Shown one piece after another: positions 41,688 through 51,223 of a DNA stretch of 64,000 nt. Position 1 is the first letter of the stretch. Every line of letters starts with the position of its first letter. Position numbers and translations under genes: made by a program. Origin of the DNA: an uncultured Erysipelotrichales bacterium (lineage in GTDB: Bacteria; Bacillota_I; Bacilli_A; Erysipelotrichales; Coprobacillaceae); contig CAJTTM010000012.1 of the NCBI GenBank assembly GCA_910579135.1, positions 7,420 through 71,419 of the forward strand, in the 5' to 3' direction. The notes beneath the pieces were generated by a model, which saw only the letters and a list, made by a program, of their open reading frames with translations, was not told the DNA's origin and ran no database searches.

Positions 41688-42020
41688 ATGAAAATAAATG
41701 TTTTGGGTACTGAATATGATATTGAGTTATTAGAACAAAGAGATGAAACAATGAAAACAATGAATTGTGATGGCTATTCAGATTGTTCAGTAAAAGAAAT
41801 AAAAGTTCTTAAAATAAAAGCAGATGGTGATGTCACAAAAATTAAAAATCCTATTAAATACCAAAATACCATTTTAGGGCATGAGATTATTCATGCTTTT
41901 TTATATGAAAGTGGTATTGAGTCAGGGATGCAATTTCATAGTGAAGAATGTGTTGATTTCTTTGCTATGCAATTCTCTAAATTAGAGAAAATATTTGATA
42001 GTATTGAATGCAAGGGGTGA
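41688..42020 (+). CDS. Small HExxH metallopeptidase-like phage protein
   Basis: A 110-residue protein with HEIIH (His65, Glu66, His69) in GHEIIHAFLYESG, followed by a histidine/glutamate segment (FHSEECVDFFA). It resembles small zinc-peptidase-like phage proteins between terminase and portal genes. Substrate unknown. SD AGGAGG. Confidence 0.7.
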   Translation: MKINVLGTEYDIELLEQRDETMKTMNCDGYSDCSVKEIKVLKIKADGDVTKIKNPIKYQNTILGHEIIHAFLYESGIESGMQFHSEECVDFFAMQFSKLEKIFDSIECKG

Positions 42021-42024
42021 GTAA

Positions 42025-43539
42025 ATGTTTGATTTTGTAAGAAAAGGAGTGAGTAAATTGAATGATATATTAAATAGTCCATTAAATGAAACTGCATATA
42101 ATTTAAAATGGCTTGAGCTTGAGCTTTCTGACTGGATAAATTCAAAAGAAAGAAAAATGCAGATTAAAGGTTTTGAATACTACAATGATAAGCAAGCAAT
42201 TTTAGAATATAAAAGAGAAGCTATAGGAAGAGACGGGAAACTTGAGGAAGTTAAAAATCTACCAAATAAAAAAATTATTGATAATCAATACAAAAGGCTC
42301 GTTAATCAAAAGGTCAATCATTTAGTAGGTAAACCATTTACAGTTGATACAGATAATAAAGAATACTCAGAAATACTAAATACATATTTTAATAAAAAAT
42401 TTTTCAAACTTCTTAAGACGGTTACTAAAGATAGTAATAATGGAGGTATTGGTTACTTGTATCCATACTATTGTAATAATGGTGATTTGAAATTTAAAGT
42501 GTTTAAACCTTTCGAAGTGAAAGTTTACTGGAAAGATGATGATCATACCGAAGTTGATTTTTTCTGGAGATATTATAGAAAATCAGTAAGATATACAGGA
42601 GGTTCAGTAGGGTATGTTGATCATCTAGAACTATATACAGAAGATGGTATAAGATATTTTATATATAAAAATGGAATTCTTTTATATGATAAATTAAAAG
42701 GTGAAACAACACACAGTTATATTAAGTATACAAATTCATTAGGTAGCGAAGTTGTTGAAGAACAATATTTGAATTTCGATAAAATACCTCTTATTCCTTT
42801 CAAGATAAGCGATTATGAAGAACCATTATTAAAACGTGTTAAATCATTACAAGATGGCATCAACACAATAACCACAGTATTCACAAATAATATGTTAGAA
42901 GACGCTAGAAATACAATTATTATTCTTATGAACTATGATGGCGAAAATTTAGGTGATTTTAGAAAAAACCTTTCGACATATGGAGCTGTTAAAGTAAGGA
43001 ATACAAATGAAGAAAAAGGTGGAGTTGATACTTTACAGATTGAAGTTAATGCTGAAAATTATAAAACTATTCTTGAAATATTCAAGAAAGCTATTATCCA
43101 AAATGGTGGGGGTGTTGATGTTACAGAATTAAGAGCTTCAGGAACACCAAACCAGATGAATATACAGTCAATGTATTATGATATTGAATTAGATACAAAT
43201 GATACAGAGACAGAATTTCAAATGGCTATTGAACAATTGGTATGGTTTATTGATTTTGATATAAATCTAAGAAAAGGAAAGAATTTCTTTGATGAGAAAG
43301 TTGATATTATCTTTAATAGAGATATGTTACAAGATGAAACTGGAATTATTGACAATCTCATTAAACTAAAAGGGACTATATCAGATGAAGATATCATCAA
43401 GCAGTTACCTTTTGGTAATGCTGAAAAGCTCATTGAAAACATGAAAAAACAGAAAGAAGAACAGAGAAAAGAGATTGAAATTGATTATTCAAATACTTTT
43501 ACCAACGACCCTGATTTAGATCAAGATGGTGATGAATAA
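42025..43539 (+). CDS. Portal protein (SPP1 gp6 family)
   Basis: A 504-residue protein. The KGFEYYNDKQAILEYKREAI start, NLPNKKIIDNQYKRLVNQKV, and the acidic C-terminus (DPDLDQDGDE) are typical of SPP1-type portals. It forms the dodecameric DNA gateway. It lies between terL and the gp7-like gene, as expected. Confidence 0.9.
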   Translation: MFDFVRKGVSKLNDILNSPLNETAYNLKWLELELSDWINSKERKMQIKGFEYYNDKQAILEYKREAIGRDGKLEEVKNLPNKKIIDNQYKRLVNQKVNHLVGKPFTVDTDNKEYSEILNTYFNKKFFKLLKTVTKDSNNGGIGYLYPYYCNNGDLKFKVFKPFEVKVYWKDDDHTEVDFFWRYYRKSVRYTGGSVGYVDHLELYTEDGIRYFIYKNGILLYDKLKGETTHSYIKYTNSLGSEVVEEQYLNFDKIPLIPFKISDYEEPLLKRVKSLQDGINTITTVFTNNMLEDARNTIIILMNYDGENLGDFRKNLSTYGAVKVRNTNEEKGGVDTLQIEVNAENYKTILEIFKKAIIQNGGGVDVTELRASGTPNQMNIQSMYYDIELDTNDTETEFQMAIEQLVWFIDFDINLRKGKNFFDEKVDIIFNRDMLQDETGIIDNLIKLKGTISDEDIIKQLPFGNAEKLIENMKKQKEEQRKEIEIDYSNTFTNDPDLDQDGDE

Positions 43540-45263
43540 TGACTGTTGAGGAATTAGAAAGATTACTTCAAAAAAAAGGACTTTCCAATCATTTTATTAG
43601 AAACAATGATTATTGGAGGGAACGATTTGAAATTCTAGAAAACGCAACAAATAACAAAGGTGTTGAATACATGCAAAACTCTTCTAAGATATACCAAAAG
43701 GCTATCAATGAAACTGAGAAAGAGATTTCAAAATGGTATACTAGATATGCTAATGCTGAGGGAATATCTTATCAAGAAGCACAAAAACAGCTTAATGCAA
43801 ATGAGTTAAAAGAATTTAAGATGTCGGTAGAGGAATATATCGAAAAAGGTAAGACATTAGGTGTTTCTCAAAAATGGGCTAAAGAGCTTGAACGTGCTTC
43901 TACAAAAGTTCATATTTCTAGATTAGAGATGTTGAAACTGCAGATGCAACAACAAGCAGAAATTGTTACTTCTCAAAAATCAACAGGAATTCATGAACTT
44001 ATAAAGGATATCTATAGTGATTCTTTTTATAAGACTGCTTATGAATTACAAAAAGGAGTAGGAGTTGCTTCTCATTTTGCAAAGCTTAATAAAAAAACAA
44101 TTGAAAAAGTCTTGTCAAAGCCTTGGGCTTCTGATGGTTCTAATTTTAGTAATAGGATATGGGGTAGTCATAGAGCACAGCTTGTTAGTAAACTCCGTGA
44201 AGACCTTTCTTTAAATATCATTCAAGGAAAAAATGCAAAAGACTTAATTAAAAAGATTTCAAATGAATTTGAAGTTGATAGAAAAAAAACTGCCACACTT
44301 GTATATACAGAAAAAGCCTATTTCCACTCATTGGCACAGCTTGATTCTTTTAAAGAACTAGGAGTTGAAGAATTTGAAATAGTAGCAACTCTCGATTCTA
44401 AAACAAGTGAAATATGTAGGGAAATGGACGGTAAGCATTTTAAATTGAAAGATTTTTTAGTAGGTATTACTGCACCACCATTTCATCCACGCTGCAGAAC
44501 TGTAACTTGTCCATATTTTAATGATGAGTTTACAATTGATGAAGAACGTGCTGCTAAAGATGGTGAAGGCAAATATTATACTGTACCTAGCAATATGACA
44601 TATAAAGACTGGAAAAGAAACTTTGTTGATAATAAAGACGATACTTTAAAAACAAAAACCTTGAGAGATGTTATAGATACTCCGAAAATCAAAATTGCAC
44701 CTTATGGAAAAGAGAAAACATTCAAAAAATATTCAAATGATGAGATTATGGATTTTGCAAATGAAAATGAAAAGATTATTGACAAACATATTTCAAAAGA
44801 AACAAAATGGAGTGGTAATATTGTTTATGAAGACAATCCAAAAAAAGTTCAGTATGCAAAACTTTGGTCGTGCGACATAAGAACAGGGCACGTTACTGCA
44901 CCACACATGTTATTACATGAACAGTTACATGCACGTTCTGCTAGCTATTATGACAAAAAAGTTTATTCTCAATTTAAGAAGATAGAAGAAAGTAGTGTCC
45001 AACTTTTAACTCAAGAAATAAGTAATATAGAAGGAATTGAAATCATTGGAAGCGAGTATGATGAGATGGTTAATAGTCTTAGAGAAATAAACAGAATTGC
45101 CAAATTATATGATACAGATTATGAATTTGCTAAAGAATTGTTTTTAATAGATTTGCCTAGCAGAAGAGACTGGCTTGAAGACTTAATTCATGATAAAATG
45201 ATGTTGACAGGAGATATTGATTCAATGATGAAAACAAATGAATTGATATCCAAATTTTATTAA
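43539..45263 (+). CDS. Minor head protein (SPP1 gp7-like) with C-terminal HExxH domain
   Basis: A 574-residue protein. Residues about 170-335 carry the gp7/Mu-F-like head morphogenesis domain, with LDSKTSEICREMDGKHF and the PPFHPRCRT signature. An extra domain at about 395-574 contains HEQLHARS (His460, Glu461, His464) and a downstream glutamate-rich ESSVQLLTQE, the layout of a zinc peptidase. Such tails on gp7-like proteins often carry enzymes that may be delivered with the DNA. The portal stop overlaps its start. Confidence 0.82.
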   Translation: MTVEELERLLQKKGLSNHFIRNNDYWRERFEILENATNNKGVEYMQNSSKIYQKAINETEKEISKWYTRYANAEGISYQEAQKQLNANELKEFKMSVEEYIEKGKTLGVSQKWAKELERASTKVHISRLEMLKLQMQQQAEIVTSQKSTGIHELIKDIYSDSFYKTAYELQKGVGVASHFAKLNKKTIEKVLSKPWASDGSNFSNRIWGSHRAQLVSKLREDLSLNIIQGKNAKDLIKKISNEFEVDRKKTATLVYTEKAYFHSLAQLDSFKELGVEEFEIVATLDSKTSEICREMDGKHFKLKDFLVGITAPPFHPRCRTVTCPYFNDEFTIDEERAAKDGEGKYYTVPSNMTYKDWKRNFVDNKDDTLKTKTLRDVIDTPKIKIAPYGKEKTFKKYSNDEIMDFANENEKIIDKHISKETKWSGNIVYEDNPKKVQYAKLWSCDIRTGHVTAPHMLLHEQLHARSASYYDKKVYSQFKKIEESSVQLLTQEISNIEGIEIIGSEYDEMVNSLREINRIAKLYDTDYEFAKELFLIDLPSRRDWLEDLIHDKMMLTGDIDSMMKTNELISKFY

Positions 45264-45280
45264 CGAAAGAGAGACAATAA

Positions 45281-45523
45281 ATGAAAAGTTATGAAGATAT
45301 TAAGAAAAGGTTTGATTCAATATTCGATAATGAAGAATGCCCACTAACAAGGAAAGAAGCAGAAAAGCTATATCAAGATATGTGTGAATTTATTAAGGAA
45401 GATCATCCAGAGAAAGAAATAAGGAGTATATATCCTATAGGAATGATGGAATCATTAGGAATGTTATTGGATGATTCCGATCCAAAACAACCAGAAATAT
45501 TCAAACAAAGTACCGACAAATAG
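45281..45523 (+). CDS. Small acidic phage protein, 80 residues
   Basis: SD AGAGAG. Contains DNEECPLTRKEAEKLYQDM. It follows the minor head protein with the peptidase-like tail and could be its partner or inhibitor; this is only inferred from position. The stop lies inside a terminator. Confidence 0.5.
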   Translation: MKSYEDIKKRFDSIFDNEECPLTRKEAEKLYQDMCEFIKEDHPEKEIRSIYPIGMMESLGMLLDDSDPKQPEIFKQSTDK

Positions 45524-45533
45524 TCGGTTTTTA
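45512..45533 (+). terminator. Terminator within the head operon
   Basis: ACCGAC/GTCGGT, AAATA loop, T run. It suggests transcription is partly reset before the scaffold and capsid genes. Confidence 0.8.
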
Positions 45534-45562
45534 TTTTACTAAAAAATAAGGAGGTGAATGAA

Positions 45563-45784
45563 ATGGCACGAGGATTACGATCGCATCGCCATCAATATTA
45601 TGATCATGATATAAAAAGATATTATGATAAAGAAAAAGGATGCATGGTTAAAAAATTAATGTTTAGATGTATGATTTGTGGAAAGGTTTATCACGAGCGA
45701 TACGAGTATAAACCACCACCAAGGAAACAAAAATTATGTAAAGTATTAGAAAGAAATAAGAAGAAGTATAGCAACCGTTATTGA
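45563..45784 (+). CDS. Small basic phage protein with CxxC motif, 73 residues
   Basis: ATG 45563 behind AAGGAGGTG; an upstream GTG overlaps the SD. Histidine-rich start (LRSHRHQYYDHD) and a FRCMICGKVYHERY zinc-finger-like motif. Unknown function. Confidence 0.55.
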   Translation: MARGLRSHRHQYYDHDIKRYYDKEKGCMVKKLMFRCMICGKVYHERYEYKPPPRKQKLCKVLERNKKKYSNRY

Positions 45785-45799
45785 GGTTGTTTTTATTTT
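45772..45799 (+). terminator. Terminator before the scaffold gene
   Basis: CAACC/GGTTG stem over an 8-base loop with a T run. It overlaps the preceding stop codon. Confidence 0.65.
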
Positions 45800-45879
45800 G
45801 GTCAAAACAAGACCTAAAAATGTAAATAACATAAGGACAGGGCAACGTCCTAAAAAGCCTAATTTATGGAGGATAGAAA

Positions 45880-46470
45880 ATGAAAACACAATTTTTAAAA
45901 GACTTAGGTTTAGAAAAAGAAGTCATTGATAAAATCTTAGCTGAAAATGGTAGAGATATCGAGGCAGAAAAAGCTAAGACAACAGAATTACAAACACAGC
46001 TAGATACTGCAAACAAAACAATTAAAGAGCGTAACAAGCAGTTAGAAACACTAAAAAATTCTAATGATGACATTGAAGGTTTAAAAAAACAGATCGAGAC
46101 ACTTCAAAATGACAATAGAGCTGCAGATGAGGAGCATGCAAAAGAAATTAAAAAGATCAAAGTTGAAAATGCTTTAAATAATGCACTTAGTGCAGCAAAC
46201 GCCAAAAATAGTAAAGCAGTAAAAGCGTTACTTGAGTTAGGGGAAGATGTTGAGCTTGAAGAAGACGGTAGAATAAAGGGCTTAGATGAAAAGATTAAAG
46301 CTCTTAAAAAGTCTGATAGTTATCTTTTTGAAGAAATAAAGAAGACAACAACAATAACAGGCGCACATACTGCTAGCAACCCTAATAATCAAGGGGATCC
46401 GGGAGCAAAGAAAGATAGTGAAAAAACATATGATGACTTTGTTTCTGAGGTAGAAGCTAAAGAAGATTAA
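45880..46470 (+). CDS. Scaffold protein (GP20-like)
   Basis: A 196-residue, mostly coiled-coil acidic protein (long stretch at residues 25-105) with LGLEKEVIDKILAENGRDIE at the start, as in phage GP20 scaffold proteins. It guides prohead assembly and is encoded directly before the capsid protein. SD GGAGG. Confidence 0.85.
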   Translation: MKTQFLKDLGLEKEVIDKILAENGRDIEAEKAKTTELQTQLDTANKTIKERNKQLETLKNSNDDIEGLKKQIETLQNDNRAADEEHAKEIKKIKVENALNNALSAANAKNSKAVKALLELGEDVELEEDGRIKGLDEKIKALKKSDSYLFEEIKKTTTITGAHTASNPNNQGDPGAKKDSEKTYDDFVSEVEAKED

Positions 46471-46489
46471 AAAAGAGAGGTAAATATTA

Positions 46490-47566
46490 ATGCCAAGACA
46501 ATTTGATGCAAAAACATTTAATGCAGAAGCATTCGGACGTTATATGAAAGCAGTTCCTGACGTGAAAAGGAATAAATTATTAGAGTCAGGAGCGATTACA
46601 GGTAATAAAGCATTGAGAGATTTATTTGAAAATCAAACTGGTTCTTATTATGGTACTATTCCATTTTATGGTAATTTAGAACAAACTGAACCAGATAATT
46701 ACGATGGAACAACTGATATTGAATCGGATACAACAATTACATTTTCACAAGGTGTATTTGTGTATGGGAGAGCAAAGGCATGGACTGAAAAAGACTTTTC
46801 CTATGATATAACTGGTAAAGTTGATTTCATGGCAAATGTAAGAGATAAAGTATTGAAATATTGGTATAATGTCGATCAAGATACATTATTAGCCATTCTG
46901 AAAGGTATCTACTCAATGGTAGGTTCTAAAAACTTAGAATTTATTAACAAACATACAAACGATATCTCTGATTTAGATGGAGAAGAAAATAAAGTAGGAG
47001 CAACATCCTTAAACAATACTATACAGAAAGCTTGTGGGGATAACAAAGGAGTATTTTCACTTGCAATTATGCATTCACAAGTTGCTACAAATTTAGAAAA
47101 CTTGAATTTATTAGGGTATTTGAAATACACTGATTCACAAGGGGTTGAAAGAGATTTAGGGATGGCAGCATGGAATGGTAGATTAGTGATTATTGATGAT
47201 TCAATGCCTACTGAATCTGTTGAGGCTAGTGAAGGTGTTGAGGCACACACAAAATATACAACATATATTTTAGGTGATGGGTCTATCAATTTAGAAGATG
47301 TGGGTGTAAAAGTTCCTTATGAAATGGACAGGAATCCTAGTAAAAACGGAGGAGAAGATACACTTTATACAAGACAACGTAAAGCTGTTGCAGTTCCAGG
47401 TTTTTCTTGGTTGAACGCTTCTGTTAAAACATTATCACCAACAAAAGCAGAGATTTCAAATGGTGCAAACTGGTCACTTATAAATGATAATGCGACTGTT
47501 GCTGCAAATCGTAAATATTATGATCATAAAGCCATTTCTATTGCTAGAATCATTTCTCGTGGTTAA
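46490..47566 (+). CDS. Major capsid protein
   Basis: A 358-residue coat protein: FYGNLEQTEPDNYDGTTDIE and FSQGVFVYGRAKAWTEKDF near the N-terminus, then WYNVDQDTLLAILKGIYSM, and VAVPGFSWLNAS near the C-terminus. It follows the scaffold gene and precedes the connector genes. HK97-like fold presumed. Confidence 0.88.
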   Translation: MPRQFDAKTFNAEAFGRYMKAVPDVKRNKLLESGAITGNKALRDLFENQTGSYYGTIPFYGNLEQTEPDNYDGTTDIESDTTITFSQGVFVYGRAKAWTEKDFSYDITGKVDFMANVRDKVLKYWYNVDQDTLLAILKGIYSMVGSKNLEFINKHTNDISDLDGEENKVGATSLNNTIQKACGDNKGVFSLAIMHSQVATNLENLNLLGYLKYTDSQGVERDLGMAAWNGRLVIIDDSMPTESVEASEGVEAHTKYTTYILGDGSINLEDVGVKVPYEMDRNPSKNGGEDTLYTRQRKAVAVPGFSWLNASVKTLSPTKAEISNGANWSLINDNATVAANRKYYDHKAISIARIISRG

Positions 47567-47571
47567 TTATT

Positions 47572-47973
47572 ATGTCTAAAGATAAATATGAGACATTTAT
47601 AAAAAATGTAATTATGAGGCTTGAAAAATTAGATTATAAATACGATAGTGAAAAGGATGATCTAATTTTAAAATATATAACTGATAAAGTTGAACAAGAG
47701 ATTATGAACAGAATAAATCAAAGTGAAGTTCCTGATGAACTTCGCTTTGTCCTTGTTGAGAGGGTATGTGGTGAATTCCTTTATAGTTTAAGAGGTTCAA
47801 ACATTCTTTCTGATACTCAGATTAATGCAATTGTGAGTTCAATAAGTGAAGGGGATACATCTGTGTCATATGATGTGAGTTCGTCACCAGAAGCTAAATT
47901 TGATTTGCTTATAACGTGTCTTAGAAGTTATGGAAATGATGAAATATTAAGATTTAGAAGGTTGGTTTGGTAA
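47572..47973 (+). CDS. Head-tail connector protein
   Basis: A 133-residue, mainly helical protein in the position of gp6/gp15-type adaptor proteins. It contains EQEIMNRINQSEVPDELRFV. Weakly conserved by sequence; placed by order. Confidence 0.7.
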   Translation: MSKDKYETFIKNVIMRLEKLDYKYDSEKDDLILKYITDKVEQEIMNRINQSEVPDELRFVLVERVCGEFLYSLRGSNILSDTQINAIVSSISEGDTSVSYDVSSSPEAKFDLLITCLRSYGNDEILRFRRLVW

Positions 47974-47977
47974 TACA

Positions 47978-48334
47978 ATGAATGCAACAAGAAAAGCGAT
48001 AGAAAGTATGTATTGTGATAGATGTACAATTATTGAAAAAATCGAAGATACTGATCCAATAACGAATGTCACATCATTAAAAGATATGATTATTCACGAA
48101 GATATACCTTGCAGACTTTCTATTTCGAACATTACAGTAACAAGTGATGATGGTGCTGCTAAAGTCACACAGCAAATAAAGTTATTTATTTCACCAGAAA
48201 TAGAAATAAGAGCAGGTTCAAAAATTATTGTTACACATAGTGGCAATAAAGTAGCGTACAAAAAAAGTGGTTTTCCAGCTATGCATACCAACCACCAAGA
48301 AATTATCCTTGATTTATTAGAGGAACATGCTTAA
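47978..48334 (+). CDS. Head closure/minor capsid protein
   Basis: A 118-residue beta-rich protein with MYCDRCTIIEKIEDTDP, IPCRLSISN and VTQQIKLFISPEIEIRAG, the pattern of small head-closure proteins. Stop and the next start overlap. Confidence 0.72.
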   Translation: MNATRKAIESMYCDRCTIIEKIEDTDPITNVTSLKDMIIHEDIPCRLSISNITVTSDDGAAKVTQQIKLFISPEIEIRAGSKIIVTHSGNKVAYKKSGFPAMHTNHQEIILDLLEEHA

Positions 48335-48756
48335 TGTCAAGTTGGGGAAAAACAGATTTTAGACAGCTCATCAAACTACAAAAGAAATTAGAAAAATTTC
48401 AACAGTATGAATCTGAAGAGTTTGTTGAAAAGTGTGCAAAAGAACTTGCTGCTAGACTACTTAGAAAGGTAATAAAGAGGACTCCTAGAGGAGAGACAGG
48501 CGATTTAATAGAAGCATGGACTAAAGAAAATAGTCAACTTCATGTTTCCCATAACGGAAGTGAATTTATTTGTGAGATTGTGAATTCGACAAAATACGCA
48601 ATCTATGTTGAATATGGACATAGAACGAGAAATCATAAAGGATGGGTAACTGGTCGTTTTATGCTTGAACAATCTAGGCTTGAGATTGAAGCTCAAGCAC
48701 CAAGAATTCTCGAAAAAAAACTCCAAAAGAAATTAGGTGAAATATTTAATGATTGA
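48334..48756 (+). CDS. HK97 gp10-like protein
   Basis: A 140-residue protein: AARLLRKVIKRTPRGETGDL and YAIYVEYGHRTRNHKGWVTG match the HK97 gp10 family involved in head-tail joining. Confidence 0.85.
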   Translation: MSSWGKTDFRQLIKLQKKLEKFQQYESEEFVEKCAKELAARLLRKVIKRTPRGETGDLIEAWTKENSQLHVSHNGSEFICEIVNSTKYAIYVEYGHRTRNHKGWVTGRFMLEQSRLEIEAQAPRILEKKLQKKLGEIFND

Positions 48757-49171
48757 TAAAATTATAGATGCAATTTCAATGAAAATTTATGAATTATTCG
48801 GAGAAGAATATCATATTTATAAACATGACGTAGAGCAAGGTTTAAAAAAGCCTTGTTTTTTGATTACTGTTATAGACTATAGTAAAGAGCCTTTGTTGAA
48901 TTTACGCTCAAAGAACCTTTTACCTGTTGATGTTCTTTTTTTTCCAACTAATGGGAAAGTACAGTGTTATGATGTTTCTGAAAAATTAACCAATGAATTA
49001 GACATTATTGAGACAGTCAGTAATGATAAATTTATAGGGACACAAATGAGGAGTGAAGTTGTTGACAACATTCTTCATTTTTTTGTAAACTACAACTTTA
49101 TTTCGGTTAAAGAAAGCGAAGATTTAGACTCTATGGAAACTGTAGAAGTCAATACAACAACAAAGGAGTAA
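48749..49171 (+). CDS. Tail terminator/connector-like protein
   Basis: A 140-residue protein; ATG 48749 with SD AGGTG inside the previous gene. It contains HDVEQGLKKPCFLITVIDYS, typical of small proteins between gp10 and the sheath in PBSX-like phages. Probably caps the tail. Confidence 0.72.
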   Translation: MIDKIIDAISMKIYELFGEEYHIYKHDVEQGLKKPCFLITVIDYSKEPLLNLRSKNLLPVDVLFFPTNGKVQCYDVSEKLTNELDIIETVSNDKFIGTQMRSEVVDNILHFFVNYNFISVKESEDLDSMETVEVNTTTKE

Positions 49172-49175
49172 TGAT

Positions 49176-49355
49176 ATGGCTAGTAAGATTGATAAAAAAG
49201 ATGAAGCTCAATTCACAAAAGAAGCTTTACTAAAATCAAAGTCTTTTGAAAAATATAAAGACTTATTAAATGTCATTTTAGAAGATGATAAGTACTATAC
49301 AAATGCACAGGTACAGAAAATGATTGAAAAAGAAATGAAAAGGAAGGTGATATAA
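49176..49355 (+). CDS. Small helical protein before the sheath gene, 59 residues
   Basis: SD AAAGGAG. Contains FTKEALLKSKSFEKYKDLL and ends EMKRKV. Short proteins of this look precede XkdK-like sheath genes. Abuts the sheath ATG. Confidence 0.6.
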   Translation: MASKIDKKDEAQFTKEALLKSKSFEKYKDLLNVILEDDKYYTNAQVQKMIEKEMKRKVI

Positions 49356-50663
49356 ATGTTAGGTGGAGGATTTTTTACATCACAAAATAAAAGACTACCT
49401 GGGACATACATTAATTTTGTTTCAGCAAGTACAGTATCAACAGGACTATCTGAAAGAGGAGTAGCAGCAATGCCTCTTATTCTTGATTGGGGTGTTGAGG
49501 ATAAAGTGTTTACTGTCACATCAGAAGATTTTGAAAAAAATGCAGTAAGCTACTTTGGATATGATTATAATCATGAAAAGTTAAAACCATTAAGAGACTT
49601 GTTTATGAACATCAACACACTATATGCATATCGTTTGAATTCTAACGGTGTTAAAGCAAGTAATAAATTTTCGACTGCTAAACATACAGGAGTGAGAGGA
49701 AATGATATCAAAATAGCAATACAAAAGAATGTTGATGATGAAACTGCGTTTGATGTTATAACATATGTTGGTACTAAAAAAATAGATACACAAACAGTTA
49801 AGAAAGCAGATGAATTAATCACTAATGAATTTGTTGAGTTTAAAGCTGATGTTGAATTAACGGTTACAGCATCTACACCTTTAGAGAATGGAACAAATGG
49901 TGATGAAATAACAACAGCAGGATATCAAAAATTCTTAAATAAAATTGAATCATATCAATTTAATGCTTTAGGTTGTCCAGTTGTTGATACAACTGTCACA
50001 GATTTGTTTGTAGCATTCACAAAGAGAATGAGAGAAGAATTAGGAACCAAATTCCAGACAGTCGTATATAAAAAAGAAACAGCTGATTATGAAGGTATTA
50101 TTTCTGTTGAAAACAAAGTTTTAGATGATGAAAATTTAGCATCTCTTGTATACTGGGTAACTGGTGCTGCTGCTGGATGTGCAGTAAATGCCTCAAATAC
50201 AAATAAAATTTATGATGGAGAATATGTAGTTGATATTAACTATACTCAAGCAGAACTTGCAGAAGCATTAGAAAAAGGGAAATTTATTCTTCATAATGTT
50301 ACTGATGAAGTGAGAGTTTTGGAAGATATTAACACATTTACTTCATACATTGATGATAAAGGTATTGATTTTTCTAATAATCAAACAATTAGAGTTATTG
50401 ATCAAATTGCTACAGATGTTGCATCTATATTTGCAACAAAATATTTAGGAAGTATTCCTAATAACGAGTCTGGACGAACTTCATTGTGGAGCGATATCGT
50501 TGATATACACAAAGAGTTAGAAAGAATACAAGCGATTGAAAACTTCAATAGTGAAGATGTTGTTATTGCTCAAGGAAATTCTAAAAAATCAATTGTTGTT
50601 CAAGATAAATTTGAAATTGTTAATGCGATGTCACAGATTTATATGACTTGTGTCGTTGCATAG
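49356..50663 (+). CDS. Contractile tail sheath protein (XkdK-like)
   Basis: A 435-residue protein: GGGFFTSQNKRLPGTYINFV start, SERGVAAMPLILDWG, and a C-terminal subtilisin-like sheath domain (VIDQIATDVASIFATKYLG). It shows the phage has a contractile tail (myovirus morphology). Confidence 0.93.
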   Translation: MLGGGFFTSQNKRLPGTYINFVSASTVSTGLSERGVAAMPLILDWGVEDKVFTVTSEDFEKNAVSYFGYDYNHEKLKPLRDLFMNINTLYAYRLNSNGVKASNKFSTAKHTGVRGNDIKIAIQKNVDDETAFDVITYVGTKKIDTQTVKKADELITNEFVEFKADVELTVTASTPLENGTNGDEITTAGYQKFLNKIESYQFNALGCPVVDTTVTDLFVAFTKRMREELGTKFQTVVYKKETADYEGIISVENKVLDDENLASLVYWVTGAAAGCAVNASNTNKIYDGEYVVDINYTQAELAEALEKGKFILHNVTDEVRVLEDINTFTSYIDDKGIDFSNNQTIRVIDQIATDVASIFATKYLGSIPNNESGRTSLWSDIVDIHKELERIQAIENFNSEDVVIAQGNSKKSIVVQDKFEIVNAMSQIYMTCVVA

Positions 50664-50678
50664 GAAGGAGAAAAAGAT

Positions 50679-51152
50679 ATGGGTAGAATTACAATGCTTT
50701 CAAAAGATGCTGTTTCTGGGGCTATGGCAGAGTTATATGTAACTATTGGAAATAATCGTTACAATTTTGGCCAAGCCATTACATTTGAAACAACATTTGA
50801 AAAGAATAAAACAGAAATCCCTATTTTAGGTAGAACAGGGAAAGGGCATAAAGCAGCTGGGTGGAGTGGTTCTGGATCAATGACAGTACATTACAATACA
50901 TCAGTTATGAGAGAACTTGCATTGAAATATAAGGAAACTGGAGAAGATACATATTTTACAATGCAATGTACAAACGAAGATCCAACATCAAGTGTTGGTA
51001 GACAAACAATCATTTATAAAGATTGTAACTTTGATAGTTTGATTTTATCTAAATTTGATGCTGATGCAGAGTATTTAGATGAAGATATTGATTTCACATT
51101 TGATGATTTTGAAATGCCAGAAACATTTAATACACCATCATGGATGAGATAA
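50679..51152 (+). CDS. Tail tube protein (XkdM-like)
   Basis: A 157-residue protein with AMAELYVTIGNNRYNFGQAI, EIPILGRTGKGHKAAGWSGS and DFTFDDFEMP, typical of XkdM core-tail proteins. It stacks inside the sheath. Confidence 0.92.
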   Translation: MGRITMLSKDAVSGAMAELYVTIGNNRYNFGQAITFETTFEKNKTEIPILGRTGKGHKAAGWSGSGSMTVHYNTSVMRELALKYKETGEDTYFTMQCTNEDPTSSVGRQTIIYKDCNFDSLILSKFDADAEYLDEDIDFTFDDFEMPETFNTPSWMR

Positions 51153-51223
51153 TTTCACGCTCTTTATTAAGAGCGTTTTTCATTTTACTTTTAATGATTA
51201 TAGGAGAAAGAGGGTTATTTATT

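Noticed and set aside
51140..51223. Upstream extension of the tail chaperone ORF
   Set aside because: It overlaps the end of the tube gene and includes its terminator-like repeat. ATG 51224 has the SD and the conserved start.
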